The position numbers and the translations under genes were made by a program. DNA of 58,480 bases from Acanthaster planci (lineage: Eukaryota; Echinodermata; Asteroidea; Valvatida; Acanthasteridae), in assembly GCF_001949145.1 (NCBI RefSeq), contig NW_019091385.1, forward strand, positions 1,048,266-1,106,745. Direction: 5' to 3'. Each line of letters begins with the position of its first letter. The first letter of the stretch is position 1. The notes beneath the pieces are model-generated. The model was not told where the DNA came from and ran no database searches. It worked only from the letters and a program-made list of their open reading frames with translations. This document shows positions 26,523-39,500 of the stretch, piece after piece.

Positions 26523-26537
26523 TCAACAGAGGGCGCC
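26523..26537 (+). promoter_or_regulatory. CTCF-like motif upstream of SMYD4
   Basis: The 15-base word tcaacagagggcgcc fits the CTCF core consensus CCASYAGRKGGCRS with two mismatches in its less constrained left half. It lies 278-292 bases upstream of the proposed SMYD4 ATG. The identical 15-mer recurs upstream of RAD1. Confidence 0.4.
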
Positions 26538-29500
26538 ACAAAGCTTTCTCGTGGGATGGGGGGGCGGGGGTACTCAAAGAATAGGAGTTTCCACAAGAAT
26601 ACACGTACCAGACCATCCCATTTGGGGGGAGGGGGGTTTTTTCAGATCTCTTTTCATAACTTGTTAGTGTCCCACCCTGTGCCACATCAAATTTAGCAAG
26701 TTTACCAGGGATTGTTTGCAATAATCATGATCCAGTCCCTTTACCTACATGTAGGCACAAGATTCATAAAGATACCAGCAGCATGCCCTTCAACGACAGA
26801 GCAAACTGTGGGTAAAAACAATTTGCGTTTTAATCTGTCAACATTTTGCCAAATACTGTGCTCCAAAATCATTACAATGGGCAACAATTTAGAGATTTCA
26901 CTGCTCACTGTTTTATTTGCTTTCTGAGAATACAGACAATTACAAAAGGGAAACTTTCAAAAAGTCTGCAATTTTCAAAACATTTCATTCAACAGTGGAG
27001 TGACACATTATTTGAGGGCAGCTAGTCAAGCCACATTAACTTTAGACATTTCACCTTCAAGTATATAAAACTTAGGAACTAAAGATTGAACAAATTAAAC
27101 TATAATTACTGTTGACCACTTAACATGTGGCTCATCAGATGCCAATTTGCTGATTACAACACAGAGCTAATATGTGACTTAGCTTAGCAAGCAATAACAA
27201 TCACACCATAAGTAAATTTGACTGTGCCTATGGCTAAGAGTGGTATTTGTTGATGAAAAGTGGCGACTGCCATTAGTCAGTGGCTTCTAATAGAAGCATG
27301 TGTTACTTAAAGCCACAGCCTTGACATTTAGACACGGCTTTCTATGAATTAGCACATTAAATGAAGCCTGAGCCAGCAGGCATTTTCAACTAGCATAGGT
27401 GCACAATGAAAGATTTATGGTTGACATGGTAACCGTTAAGAATCATACACCCTGCCAGGAATCGCAACTACATTTGAATTATTTACAGTGCATGATATTT
27501 GATAGTTAATTTGTTCATAGGATATGGTAGGCCCAAAGCAGCTTTTAGCTCAAAAGTTCTCTAAATGATGTCCTCCTAGTGACTAACTAAAGACAGTCTT
27601 GAAGACAAAAATATTAAAGTGCACAAGAAATGAACTTTGTGTCTATTACAAGTTTTAAAGAATTCAGACATAAGAATTGACCCTTGAATAATTGTCAAAG
27701 AACTGGAGGAAATCGTTGGCCAGGATTTCAATAAGCCCTTCAAATCAAGGCTGAATGTTTCCACCCATCTGGGATCAATATCTTACACTTGATTAATCTG
27801 AGAACATCCAAGGAAAATGTCTATCAATATGCAAGAGGGAATAAATTATGAAGTGTCACAGCATGTTTGACAAAAGGCGTTTACATGTAGTTATCACATA
27901 GGAAGAGTTGATTAAATATCAGCTATTAAAGTAGACAGTGTGATAACCAAAAAACTCAGGAGTGAATAAAGATTACAAATTGAGATATGATATAATGTAC
28001 ATGTTGGCTTTAATCAAAACAAATTTCCTGGTATCGATTTCAAATATTAACAAGTTCATCATTAAAAAGAATAAACTTGACATGTATTTGAGCTCTCGTT
28101 CAAAGCTATCACTCACTGGAAAATAAAAACCAGTATTTTGTAGGCAAGGATTAAGGCTAATGTAAAGCTAACAACCTATATTGAAACAGGAAGAATTTTA
28201 CATAAATCTTAAAACCTTTTGGTTTACTTTTTCTTCTAAAAAAATGAAGAGTGACCACATAAATAAACTACTAATTACATCTGCTCATAATAACAAAATA
28301 CACTGCATACACATTAACACGTCCTATAAATACTGAGTAAAAGCTTTTAAATACCGGTATCTTACAAAAATAATGCAAAAAGTAATAATTTCCTCTAATT
28401 ATGTGAATGTGTCAGTTGTATTTTTAGTTTGATTGGTGCAAATTATAAAAATGTACCAACTAGGTCCACAAAATGAGGTACATGTATCCCAGGTGAGGCT
28501 TTAATTTATTAAGAAATTTGTAAGTTGAATATGCTTCAACCTGGAAGCAGTTAGCCTGAGCCTTCCAGTATCTTTACAATGTCCATTCAGTGAGTAAATA
28601 TGAGGGTGAAAATATGACTCAGTTTGTAGTAGAAGGCAAACTGGGTTAGCTTTCTTCAATTTTACACTCTCTGAGGTGAAACAGTGTCTCAGTATCCTGA
28701 GGACAAGCAAACACCAATTTGGTCAGGTGGTTTTTACTTGCTCAAAATTTACAACCCCCATTTTTTACATTTGCCTCCCTTCATTTACACATTTCCTTCC
28801 AAAAGACTGGGTGCAGAGGACATTTTTTCCTCAGATACCACCAAGGGATTTCAGGAGAGTACCAGTAGTTTTTAAATCCGGCTGGGAAGAGACTGGCATA
28901 TATTTCAATCCGAGATGAAACCCTAAGGTACAATGCAACATTTCAGACTTCTGAATAAATACCTGACCAAAAGTGCCTTCAATACTGTCAATATCCATGA
29001 GATACAATCCATGCATCAGGAGAATTACTATTGGTAAGTTCTGTATTACTTTGGAAGCCAAGATTTTTGCCCAGATTTCCGTTCCCCAAACTATGCAGGG
29101 ACATCTTTCATAAATGTCTATAACTGAAATTACCACTATTAAACTGATTTCTTTAGTGGGTATCACTTCCACAGAAAGTACGTTTGAGTGTTGTTTACCA
29201 ACAATATAAGCTGATTTATGGTGTAGTGCCCAGCACATCAGTAGTCTGAGTATGGTATCTACCGTCGGCTTTATTTTTGGTAAATGATACTTATGAAACA
29301 CTTTGCTTTCGGTGGATGACACGTTTCTTGATATTAAATACTCTCTATACATGTAGGTCATGTGACTTAGCGGGCACAATTGGTCTATTAAACAGAGTAT
29401 AATGTTAAATAAATGCCGATTATTCTCAGAATACAGGAAAAAGAGAATGCAATATGAAATTTATATGTACATGTAGGTGAGTTCTTGTAAGACGATGGAT

Positions 29501-30567
29501 TTCATACAAGTCCAAATGTCAAAGCACACCGACTTTGCATCCAAGAACAATGGCTTCTAGCTAATATAAAAGTCTTAAATATTACAAAAAAATTCTGGGT
29601 AGATACTCAAGAATGTGACAGTAACCATGTGTGTCCCTTTCACAAGAATCCTATCTCAACTGGGCCCATGTCTCTTTACTGAGATTTCTCAAGTCACAAA
29701 ATTGTACTCAGAACTGGAATAGAAATTTCCCCCCACTAAACAAGACACCTGCCTGAATCATGTTTGGGATGTTAACTGACGCAGGCTGAGAGATAAAGGT
29801 TGCTCAATGAGAGTCAATTTTAAAGGTTGTAATTTTAACAAAATATCTCCATGGAACCTGACCTTCCAGTTTACGTTTGCTAGTTTGCCAGCACCAGCAA
29901 ATGATGTCTTACAATATGTAACAGCAAGCCAAACATTGAAACCATCAGTGAGTATGCCATACAGACATGCAAAGAGTGAAAGATGTTGTGATGTGGTAGT
30001 CTTGCATACTTTACAAAGCATGATGGACATGGAATGCAATGATATAAGGTGACTCTATGCGCATGTTTATTGGATTGATTTCTACTTTATTTTCTTTCCA
30101 ATTGAGTGAAATCAAATTTGATATTAAAAATGCCTCTGGCTTAGCCAATAATGCCTTATCTCTAACGGCAATCCGCACTTCAGATTTGTTCACGAAAGAA
30201 TTTAAAAAAAACCCAAAAAACAAAAACAAATATGCGAGACGCAAAATCTTTTGAATGAGAAATGAAATTACTTAAAATGCTTTTTATCCTTTAATGTACA
30301 TCAAGATATGTCTCCAGGGTAAGTTGCTAAAAAGTTTTCTTGGTTGACTTAATGATACATTCTGAACAAAACCACACTGGACTGTGTAAGCCATACTTGC
30401 ATATGTACTTCAGCACTGAGATAATGTACCTAATCCTTCCCCCCCCCCAAAAAAATGTTATCTCTTTCAACTGGTACCTTCGCTTTCTGTTTCTGTCTCA
30501 ACTGTGGAGATCCTATATGTGCTCACTAATGGATTATTAGCTAGGACTGAGTCATTTCAGATAATTT

Positions 30568-31017
30568 GATATTCGAATATTCGATCTTCAATTTGATCGA
30601 ATATCCGAATATTCAGTCGTACCGACTGGCAATTTGTTGAGGAACAAACCACATACAAAATCAGCTGCAATAATGCACACAATTGTTAATTGTACATTAT
30701 AATCACTTTAAGAGCTTCTCACATTTAGAAGTATCTCCAGCCACGATTTAGCAAATTTTAAGAGACGGACAATACTTCTTGTCCTGTTGAAAATGTATAT
30801 TCCTTTTAAATTTTTTAATAAATAATTTTTGAATCATTGTAAGGTTTCTGTCACTCTTCATTTGAATCTGCTTGAAACATGCCTCCATTGTGCAATTTTC
30901 TCATTTAAAACAAAAGGAAATTCTCCCTTCCTTTTCATGAGTTTTGCATTTGAATAGTCAAATTCAAAAAATAATATTCGATAATAGATCAAATATTCGG
31001 TTATTCGGCACAGCCTT
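30568..31017. repeat. Possible MITE-like element with TTCGAATA-rich ends
   Basis: Both ends of this roughly 450-bp A+T-rich stretch carry clusters of ATTCG/CGAAT words (30568-30618 and 30965-31006) in inverted arrangement. The right edge reads toward TTCGGCACAGCC, a type of terminus seen on non-autonomous DNA elements. Boundaries are approximate; no transposase and no clear target duplication is visible. Confidence 0.35.
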
Positions 31018-31701
31018 ATTATTATCTATTTTGTTTAGTAATTTAACATGCTCTTTTGGCCATGAAAACCTCCCTTGATAAGACGTTGATTAAACAAAAC
31101 CTGACCAAAGTTCAGAAATGTTTCATTTTCCAGCACAAATTATTGTAACATACGGTTCTTACTTCTACAGGTACATGTCATCATGGACATTCTGCCAAAT
31201 GCAACACAATCAACTCAAGGACACATTCTCTGTATAGAACAAAACTCAGCCATCAAAGCCTGGATGTAAAATACTAAAGCCATCAAACCATCCGGATGGG
31301 GAAGCCATCAGGGGAAAATAAAAACCCCTCTTAAAAAAAAACAAGAAAAGAAAAAAATGGGGAAAATAATGCAAAATAACTGAAGTACCACTAAATGCAA
31401 CAATACCATTGTAAACAATATCATATAACATCATATAATGTCTCATCATTGTTCTGCTTGTCAGCAAAGAATGAGACATTATAAGAAAATCGAAAGCCCG
31501 AACCCCTCCCCCCTAGAAAAATTCCTGGATCCACCCCTAAGGAGTGTGCATTACACACTTTTTAACAATTGATTCAAGAGACATGAACGTGGATCAAATG
31601 TACAAATACACATATGGGGTAAAGAATGAAACTACAAGTACATGTATATTCCTGATCTATGAAAAATGTGGGGAAACAGAGGAAAACACGAAAACCACAT
31701 C

Positions 31702-31957
31702 TATGGGGAATTCCAGAAATAAGGGATCCATTTTTTTCATGTCCCTGTTACATCTGACTTGATTTTGTAAGTTCCAAACACATTGTCTAATTACCAAGAG
31801 TGATGAATTAATGCAAATTACCTGCAAAAAAAATAGTAATAGTTTGAAATCAATTTCAGTGACATTTCCATGTCAATTAACAAAGGTCAGATGTAACAAG
31901 GACACAAAAATGTCACACTTTTGGATCCCTAATTTCTGGAATTACATGTACCCCTAT
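31702..31957. repeat. Foldback (MITE-like) element
   Basis: Inverted arms are 31702-31758 and 31886-31957. Both contain AATTCCAGAAAT, AGGGATCCA and GTTACATCTGAC in the same order when one is reverse-complemented. The right arm has a short insertion, and the interior is about 127 bases with no coding capacity. Confidence 0.75.
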
Positions 31958-31963
31958 GTAAAA

Positions 31964-32068
31964 ATCATTGCAGGTGTACCAACAATGCACCACATGCAAT
32001 CATTGCAGGTGTACCAACAATGCACCACATGCAATCATTGCAGGTGTACCAACAATGCACCACATGCA
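31964..32068. repeat. 35-bp tandem repeat, three exact copies
   Basis: Copies start at 31964, 31999 and 32034. Each contains ATCATTGCAGG and CACCACATGCA. The array begins seven bases after the foldback element ends, which suggests it grew from the element's edge. Confidence 0.95.
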
Positions 32069-32730
32069 ATGTTTTTATTGTAAGTCTTCTGTTTGTTCTC
32101 CATGGTCTCACCTCTTGGATTCAATTTACAATCAAAAGGAAGAAGAGGATATTTACTGAGGGAAAAAAAAGGGATATCCTTTCTCTATTATTTTAGCAAT
32201 AGAAAGAGAAGAATAAAGGAAGTATCTCAGATACACTGAAATACACACACAACTTGGCACAAGTAGTATCAAGAACACAAAATGAAGAAACCATTTCAAC
32301 TTACCGTCGTTCAACAGGTGACAATTCACATGTGCAATATATTAGTGTTTTTTAAAAAACGTTCTTTGTGACTTTGTTTTCATATAATGTCTGTGTTTTC
32401 CAAAAATAGAACCTTTCACAGTCTCACAGGAAGAAGGGTGCTCTTACACTGACAGCCATAATGTGTCCACATATTAACACCTCTTCTTTTTAATACAGTT
32501 GTCCAACACATGTATGCAGGTGATAAAAGCCCCTCCCCCAACAAATTCTTATCAGTCTGATGACAAGTGATGTCTCTACATGTACCGGTGTAGGTCAAGC
32601 AAAATTCCCATCAGGCATGCTGGCATCATGTGACCAGACTTGGACAGTAGTCTCTCCTCCTTGTCAATAGAACAAGGATTGAAACTTACAATTCGTTAAC
32701 AGTAAATGGCCCTGCTATGGTAAACGCTAC

Positions 32731-32736
32731 TTTATT
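32731..32736 (-). terminator. Candidate TLCD3 polyadenylation signal
   Basis: AATAAA on the minus strand about 850 bases beyond the TLCD3 stop codon. This is plausible but not unique evidence. Confidence 0.3.
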
Positions 32737-33582
32737 TGCATAAACAAATCCACGCACATGTAATATTGCGATCTTCCTCAAATGACTGGAAAAGCTTCCC
32801 AAATGTAATACCATGCTTTTAAGAATATACATTTTCGTGGGTCAATGTACTAATCACTGGCATCTGATGCTGATGACATGTGCAGTCAACGAACTTTGGA
32901 ACTGGTGTCTAAGATCTTACAAGTGCAGGAATTGACAACGAATGTGATTAAGGGATCACTGGTGAAAATCACTAATGTCCTGATTGCAACTGACGTAAAA
33001 TAAAACGGCTTGATTAGCATCTGGTTATCAAGGATGTTGTCAAGCTCCTTTTCAAAATTCAAAAGCTGTTTGCGGAATCAAAATAGCCAATAATGGGCTG
33101 TTAAGGGGCCTTTTGAGAGACCAGTTCAGAGAGCTGAATGATATTGGTTTATGTTAACAGGTTCACTTGCACATCAACAAGAATGTGTACCTAAAAGGCA
33201 TGGACATGACATGCCCTCCCCCTACAGTAACTTTCTCCCTCTCACCATCAGAAAGTACAATGTTGACCGAGCCATTAAAGCAGACCTCTCAGCTGAGACA
33301 TAAAAACTAGTACAGAAACCCCCTATATTACAACGTAACTGCTCTCATAGGATGTTGCAATAACTGTGTGCTGACAGACTGGTCTGGCATGAGCAGATCA
33401 AAGTTGGAAAGCCAAGTACTTTCCTTTGAGGCAAATTTTACTACAAGTTTACATGAAACCAGAGGGAACAGGAAACATTCATACACTTTGGCTGCAGCTT
33501 GTGAAGTGAAACAGTTGGCAAGATGCACGGCACTCACCCTGTAAGAACTGACACTATAACACGCCTGCACTGCTGATGGATC

Positions 33583-36500
33583 TCAGTGTGCTTTGTGCAT
33601 CACGCCGTTGGTCTCCAGATGACTGGGCGGTTTGCTTGACATCTTGCTCAACATCCTTCCGCCTGCTTGCAGAATCAGCAAGAACCAGTAACACTGGAAG
33701 AGGAAGATGAGTCCCGAGATGACGTTACATTTGACAAATATCCGCCCAGGAACCTCCCAGACGGACACGCCGATGGAACGGCCGTAGATCCAGTACATGA
33801 AAGGGAAGTTTAGGATACGGAACACAAAGAACGTCACCAGAAGCATCACGCTGACAAAGAGGAACAGATTAGGGTACTGCTTGTCCCATTTGATCTGTCA
33901 AAGAAAAACACAGAAAACCAAAAAGGTGAGATCCCTTAACACCTGATTCCTGCTGAGTGAACATAATTCAACAGCAACATGAAAGTCGGTTAACCTTGTT
34001 GGGTTCAGCATGGTTAACCCCCTAGGGACCATTGAAATCCTGCATAACCTTGTTGGCTTCAGCATGGTTAACCCCCTAGGGACCATTAAAATCCTGCATA
34101 ACCTTGTTGGCTTCAGCATGGTTAACCCCCTAGGGACCATTGAAATCCTGCATAACCTTGTTGGGTTCAGCATGGTTAACCCCTTAGGGACCATTGAAAT
34201 CCTGCATAATCTTATTGGCTTCAGCATGGTCAGGGTTAAGTCGGTTACACCAGAGGTGCACTTGTGGATTCAGGGTGTCTTTTCATTAAATTCCCAATAG
34301 AAAAATCCCAAAACCTTTATATTAATGTCAACAACAAAATAGCCAGGACTCAAGAGTAGAAAGACAGATCTCCACTACTTTAGACCAACTTCAGTGTGAC
34401 TTAGATGTATCTTACACTGTACATAAAAGCCTAAAACAGTATTTTTCCTAGATAAGCAGCTTACCTTTCTCATAATTGCCCTTAAGCTGACAAAGGGTGT
34501 GCTGACTTCAGTCATAAACATACAGCCAATGAAAAAATCGCCTTTGTCATTACGGAAAAACTGCAAAGGAACAGAGGAGGCATTTTGGTTTGACTTTCTA
34601 TCCAAAGTTGACTTCATTAAAAATGCATTGGGCAATTATACAAGTATTCCCATATTGTTAAACATTTTTCAATTCAACAATAAACAAACTACACGTAATT
34701 GAAATGACTCACCAGGAGAATGGGTAGACATATACAGGCAAGACCTAAGTGATGAAGTATCATCAGCCAGTGATCTTTCACAAATTCCACAACTGCCGTA
34801 AGGAGTGATGATTGTAAAAGATGTTTGTTCTCTTGACGGAAGGCCTCACACATTGCCACGATGTCATAGAGCATGTACGGCAGGCCGAAGTGAGTGTAGG
34901 CATTGATAATCCAGTGTCTGTGTACATAAAGAGAACAAAAATAACAAATTTAAATTCTTTTCAATTTAAATTTAAGTCTAGTATGTTCAAGTTAGGAGAA
35001 ATGTCGATAAAACATTCGTCAATTTCAATTACTTCCATCTTTTGATTTTTTTGGGTACCCATCCTCGGTCGTGAAATAAACACTTTGCAATGCATTTCAA
35101 ATGCTGAGAAATATTAAAATATTTGAAATGATAATTGATGCATGAATGTGTCAAAGATCTGTTTTGTAAGTGAGACTCAATGTTTCGGGAAGGCAATGGA
35201 TATAACAGATATGCCGCTTTCCAACTGCCATTGTTTTAGTGAACCCACAGACAAGCTTCATTAACATCTCCTTGGCCATGTTGGCTCGTCTGAGTCAGGC
35301 ACAAAGGGTTCACCTCTCCATCAACTGTCCAGCAAAGAGGAAATGCAGCAATTGTCCCGGGCTTTGATCAGACAATGCTCACAAAAGAAAAGTAATCAAT
35401 CAATTTAGTCTGGCCTGCTAAACACCAAGAAGAATTATTTTTTTTGGACTGCCACAAAAGGACCCAAGTGTTCCTACATTGTAAATCCAAACCCTGTTGT
35501 ACATATCGGTATTTCACTGAACTTACAAAGTTCAGCCCGGAGGAAAACATACATTAGACAAGATGGTGCATTAGTGTCAGGTGGTACATAATATGATGAT
35601 TTTCAGGGCATATTGTTAAATTTCATGCCTCTACTGATGGGGAAGTACGGTAGGTGATTCATTAATATATAGAGCCACCATGTACAGTACATTTGGCAGG
35701 CGTCCGCCACCGTCCATGAATCATGCCCTACATTGGCAGTATGTGATGAATGATAGGTGTCTGACTCAGCAGGGAGACTGATTACTCTCTAAGAAAAAAG
35801 TCTTGGGCGTCATGGAAACTGGGATGAGCAATGTGGATGCAGTAGTCACCAGGGACTTATTTAATTGAAGGAGTTCAGAGGAAATAAAAGTAGATTTAGT
35901 AGAAGGCAGTATCAGAGTAACAACATATTTATCAGATAAGTCAAAACGAACGAACGGTACACACATGACAAATTCTGTACCAAAAGTATTTCCACATGAT
36001 GTCATCGTAGAGGGGAAAAGTAAAACAGGAAAATGACGTCTTTTGGAATTCCAGGCAAAATAGAAAAATATGACTAACACATTTCTACAACTAGTGACTT
36101 TGCTTGGTGCAACTACCGAAAAAAACGAAAACTTCAATTGTTTTTCTCGCAAACCACAATTTCATAAATAATATCAGACACATACATGATGTATCCCTGG
36201 TCTGTTTTGTGAATTCACAAAGTTCATTAACTTGGACAGATGTACGGTATTTGAAAGCACATTCATTCATTTGTCAAAGTACATGTCCGTATCTCCAGTA
36301 TGTGTAAGTCTCTCGAGTTCCAACAAAGGTCAGAATGGGACAATTAAGTAGAAGTCCAACGGCCTCTGTGCTTCAATGATGCAGCACACTGAGCTAGTAC
36401 ATCTCAGTACTGTGGATGAGTGGCCACACACATTTTACCCCCAGGCCTTATGAAATAATGATGCTGCAGTGCTGCTGGCGGTACTGTTATGCACCACCTG

Positions 36501-39500
36501 CATAATTTAATTGTAAAGGGAGCATTGAAAATGCAAAACTGTGTGGGTTGGTTTGGTTGCAACAGAATTTCTGACTCTTGTCTTCACCGGAGCCAAAGAA
36601 TTACGTGTGTACAAGCTTCACATCTCCCTCAGTGCTTGACAGAAATACACTTGACCTTTCATACTTGACTGTACATGTAGTGTCCTCACATGTAAATACC
36701 AAAATGGATGGGTTGGATTTAGATGAGGGGTCATGTTTAGATTATACATCTCTGACTACAAGGTCCCAAGACAGAATGGAACAAAAATGGTGCACACCCA
36801 AAATTACGCATGAACATGTAAGTCTGTCAAAGTGCAAGTGTAAAACATTTCAGTTTGGGGAAGTTTATATTTAAGTTGAATATTCTTTCCTACAATGATG
36901 CATTGGAATTATTATTTAAAAGACATAATTTTTTTTTTTGGGGGGGGGAATTACCGGTACATGTAGTCATTCCACTATTCCTGTTATTCCTGGCGGTCAT
37001 GTGAAGCCAGTTTCTACTTTCTGATCCATTTCAGTTTAAGACTAAAGTCTCCCAGGTCCTACAGTAGGTAGGGTCACAACATTATGTATTGTGTATGCCA
37101 CAAAGGACAAATAGGAATGAGCTGACAAAGAGCCTAGTGTAAGTGAATCAATGTATGAACCTTGAACTTTTGGGGAGTCCTTCCAGGAAACTTAATCAGG
37201 GACCAGCATGTGACCATAACCATGAAAGATAAATGACAATGTGGCAGTTGGGTATTCCAATAGCACATGCCCAGTACAAGGCTATTCGGGAACAGCTACA
37301 CGCGCACAGTAGTCTGTCCTATCAGGACAGTGATATGCTGACTCACGCATGTACTTTGTTCCCGAAAGACCTTGGCTTTTAAAATTCTGAACGGGCTCAT
37401 TGATTCCCAACTTGAATCTATGAGCAACAGGAGAAGATGCCAAAAATAGAGCAATTTGACATAATGTACATGTGTGTACTAGTAGGCTTATCAATCATGC
37501 AAATGACCTGAATTTTTCTGTGACATACATATGTACATCTGCCTGGGTTTACATTGTGAAAACCAAGAGGAATTTTTGTCAGCTCTACTCTGCTGAAATG
37601 AAGACTTTTATTCAGATTAAAGGTTGTACTTACCTATCATTTACCAGGTCAGTGTTGCATGAGCAAATAGCTATGAAGCCAGCCAGAGATGACATCACCG
37701 CTTGCAGCAACGATGTCAACCTAATAAATAATCAATAAATCAATATTATGTCAGCTTTGTGACCAGATAGTGTATTGTAAAATGTGTGAATTCCTTGATA
37801 TGCTTTCGTAAGGCAGGTGTCTGCATAGCATATGTTTTTCTGATTGCTGTTGAATTTGTCATCATGGAAGGGCTGGTTTGTCTTTATTATAAACCAACAG
37901 GAAAGACAAGTACATGTATTGTTTGGGAATTTTAGTTGAAAAAGACTCCCATAAAAGCAACTGTGTGACATGTACACGCAGTTTAACCCTAACCCTACAT
38001 AATACTACAAATTACTATTTGTAGTAAAATGTAGTAATCAGCGCTGTCGCTTGTAAGAGGACATGACCTTATTGTTCTCTGAAGCCATAAATACAATGGA
38101 TAGGACAATGTACTATATTGTGCTGTGGCACTATGAATGCATGGCTTTACTGTTCTCTGTACAAGTAACAATGGAAGCAACCTAGCCACAAGTAGTAATC
38201 TGTAGCGCTAGGTCCTTCAGGCTAAGGTTATTACTTAGTATTTTGTAGCACTGAGTACTGTAAGCCAAATGATATGCTTGGTGGGTAGGGTTAAACACAA
38301 ACTCATGAAAACATAAGTCCCAGTCGATGGTCACATGGGGGTTTCACCCCAGTTTTGTGTCCGAGGATCATGGGTATGGTTTCACATGCCCACTGACCAT
38401 TTTTTTCAGCCCATGAAATATTTGTCCATGATCCTAAGAAAACAGCATCACACAGGGCACTCTAAATTCCAGGCAAGAAGTTGCTTAGCACGGTACCAGA
38501 CTATCTCGACATGCACAGTCAATTAGAAACAGCAACAGGTACAGTACATATTTCCAGTACATGTACATTACATGTTCAAACACTTTTAAGTGTTTCACTG
38601 TACTCATTAACCCTAACTCCTTAGGGTGAGTGCAAAATCATATCAAAACAGGAGGATTCAGGAATATTAACCCTAACACTCCTCAGTCCTCCAACAGGTG
38701 AAGGATTGAGGAGGGTCAGGGTTAAGGTTAATTATTCTTTAAATTACATGTAAGTGTGGACAGGGTGCACATGTGAATGCAAACTCACCTCATCACCACA
38801 CACATCCCAAATGTACATGTACATGTACGTACAATGTACATGTATAAATAAAATTGGTATTTCCTGGAGCGAAAGGTCATGTGTGCATACACAGAGGGTT
38901 GACTTACATGTACATGTACTGTACATCCAACAAACGGAAACCAAACTAAACTAATATTCACAAATTTCTGTTTCTATTCTTTTCATGGGACACTCTACTC
39001 GCATTGTATGTTACTGTTCCTTGCATGCTTAAAGACAATTCAATTCACTGTGAAACCTGTCCCATTCAAAAAAATGAAAGAATGGGCGCAATTGACTGTA
39101 TTCACGGCGTGCCCAAATGTCAGTCGAATTACCCAAGGAAGTGTATTTATTGGAAAACGTTATATTCAAAGAATCAGACTATATTCTACAATTTCATTCC
39201 GACCCCCCAAATAACCTGGTACCATCCCATTACAGGTTTAAAATTTATACTGTACGTTCAGGAATACAACAGAAATTGGGGAAGCTGTGAATACGGTCTA
39301 CTGACATTATTATCTGTGAAGTTGATAATGAAGTGACTTTTGTTTTAATATTGAGTAGACTCTTGGGGGAAAGGGAAGGAAAAGCTGAACAATGCATAGT
39401 TAGTCCAAAATTGCTGGCAAGCAATACTTTTGAAAAGGAGTATGGCTTACATGTATATCACAAAAAAACATCATTAATAAACACTAAAGACACATGTACA

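Larger units (their letters stand above)
26246..33582. other. 7.3-kb spacer between SMYD4 and TLCD3 (SMYD4 promoter, TLCD3 3'UTR, repeats)
   Basis: No conserved gene was found. The SMYD4 promoter should lie just above 26246; a CTCF-like word is at 26523-26537. A 182-codon minus-strand open frame at 28831-29379 has no recognised domain. Repeat structures are at 30568-31017, 31702-31957 and 31964-32068. A minus-strand AATAAA at 32731-32736 could end the TLCD3 transcript. Confidence 0.5.

Noticed and set aside
33898-34300. Repetitive 18-residue peptide frames on both strands
   Set aside because: Consequence of a 54-bp tandem repeat inside an intron, not a protein.
37981-37996. Telomere-like TTAACCCTAACCCTA
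   Set aside because: Only about two units and matched by an inverted copy at 38283-38296, so it is an element end.
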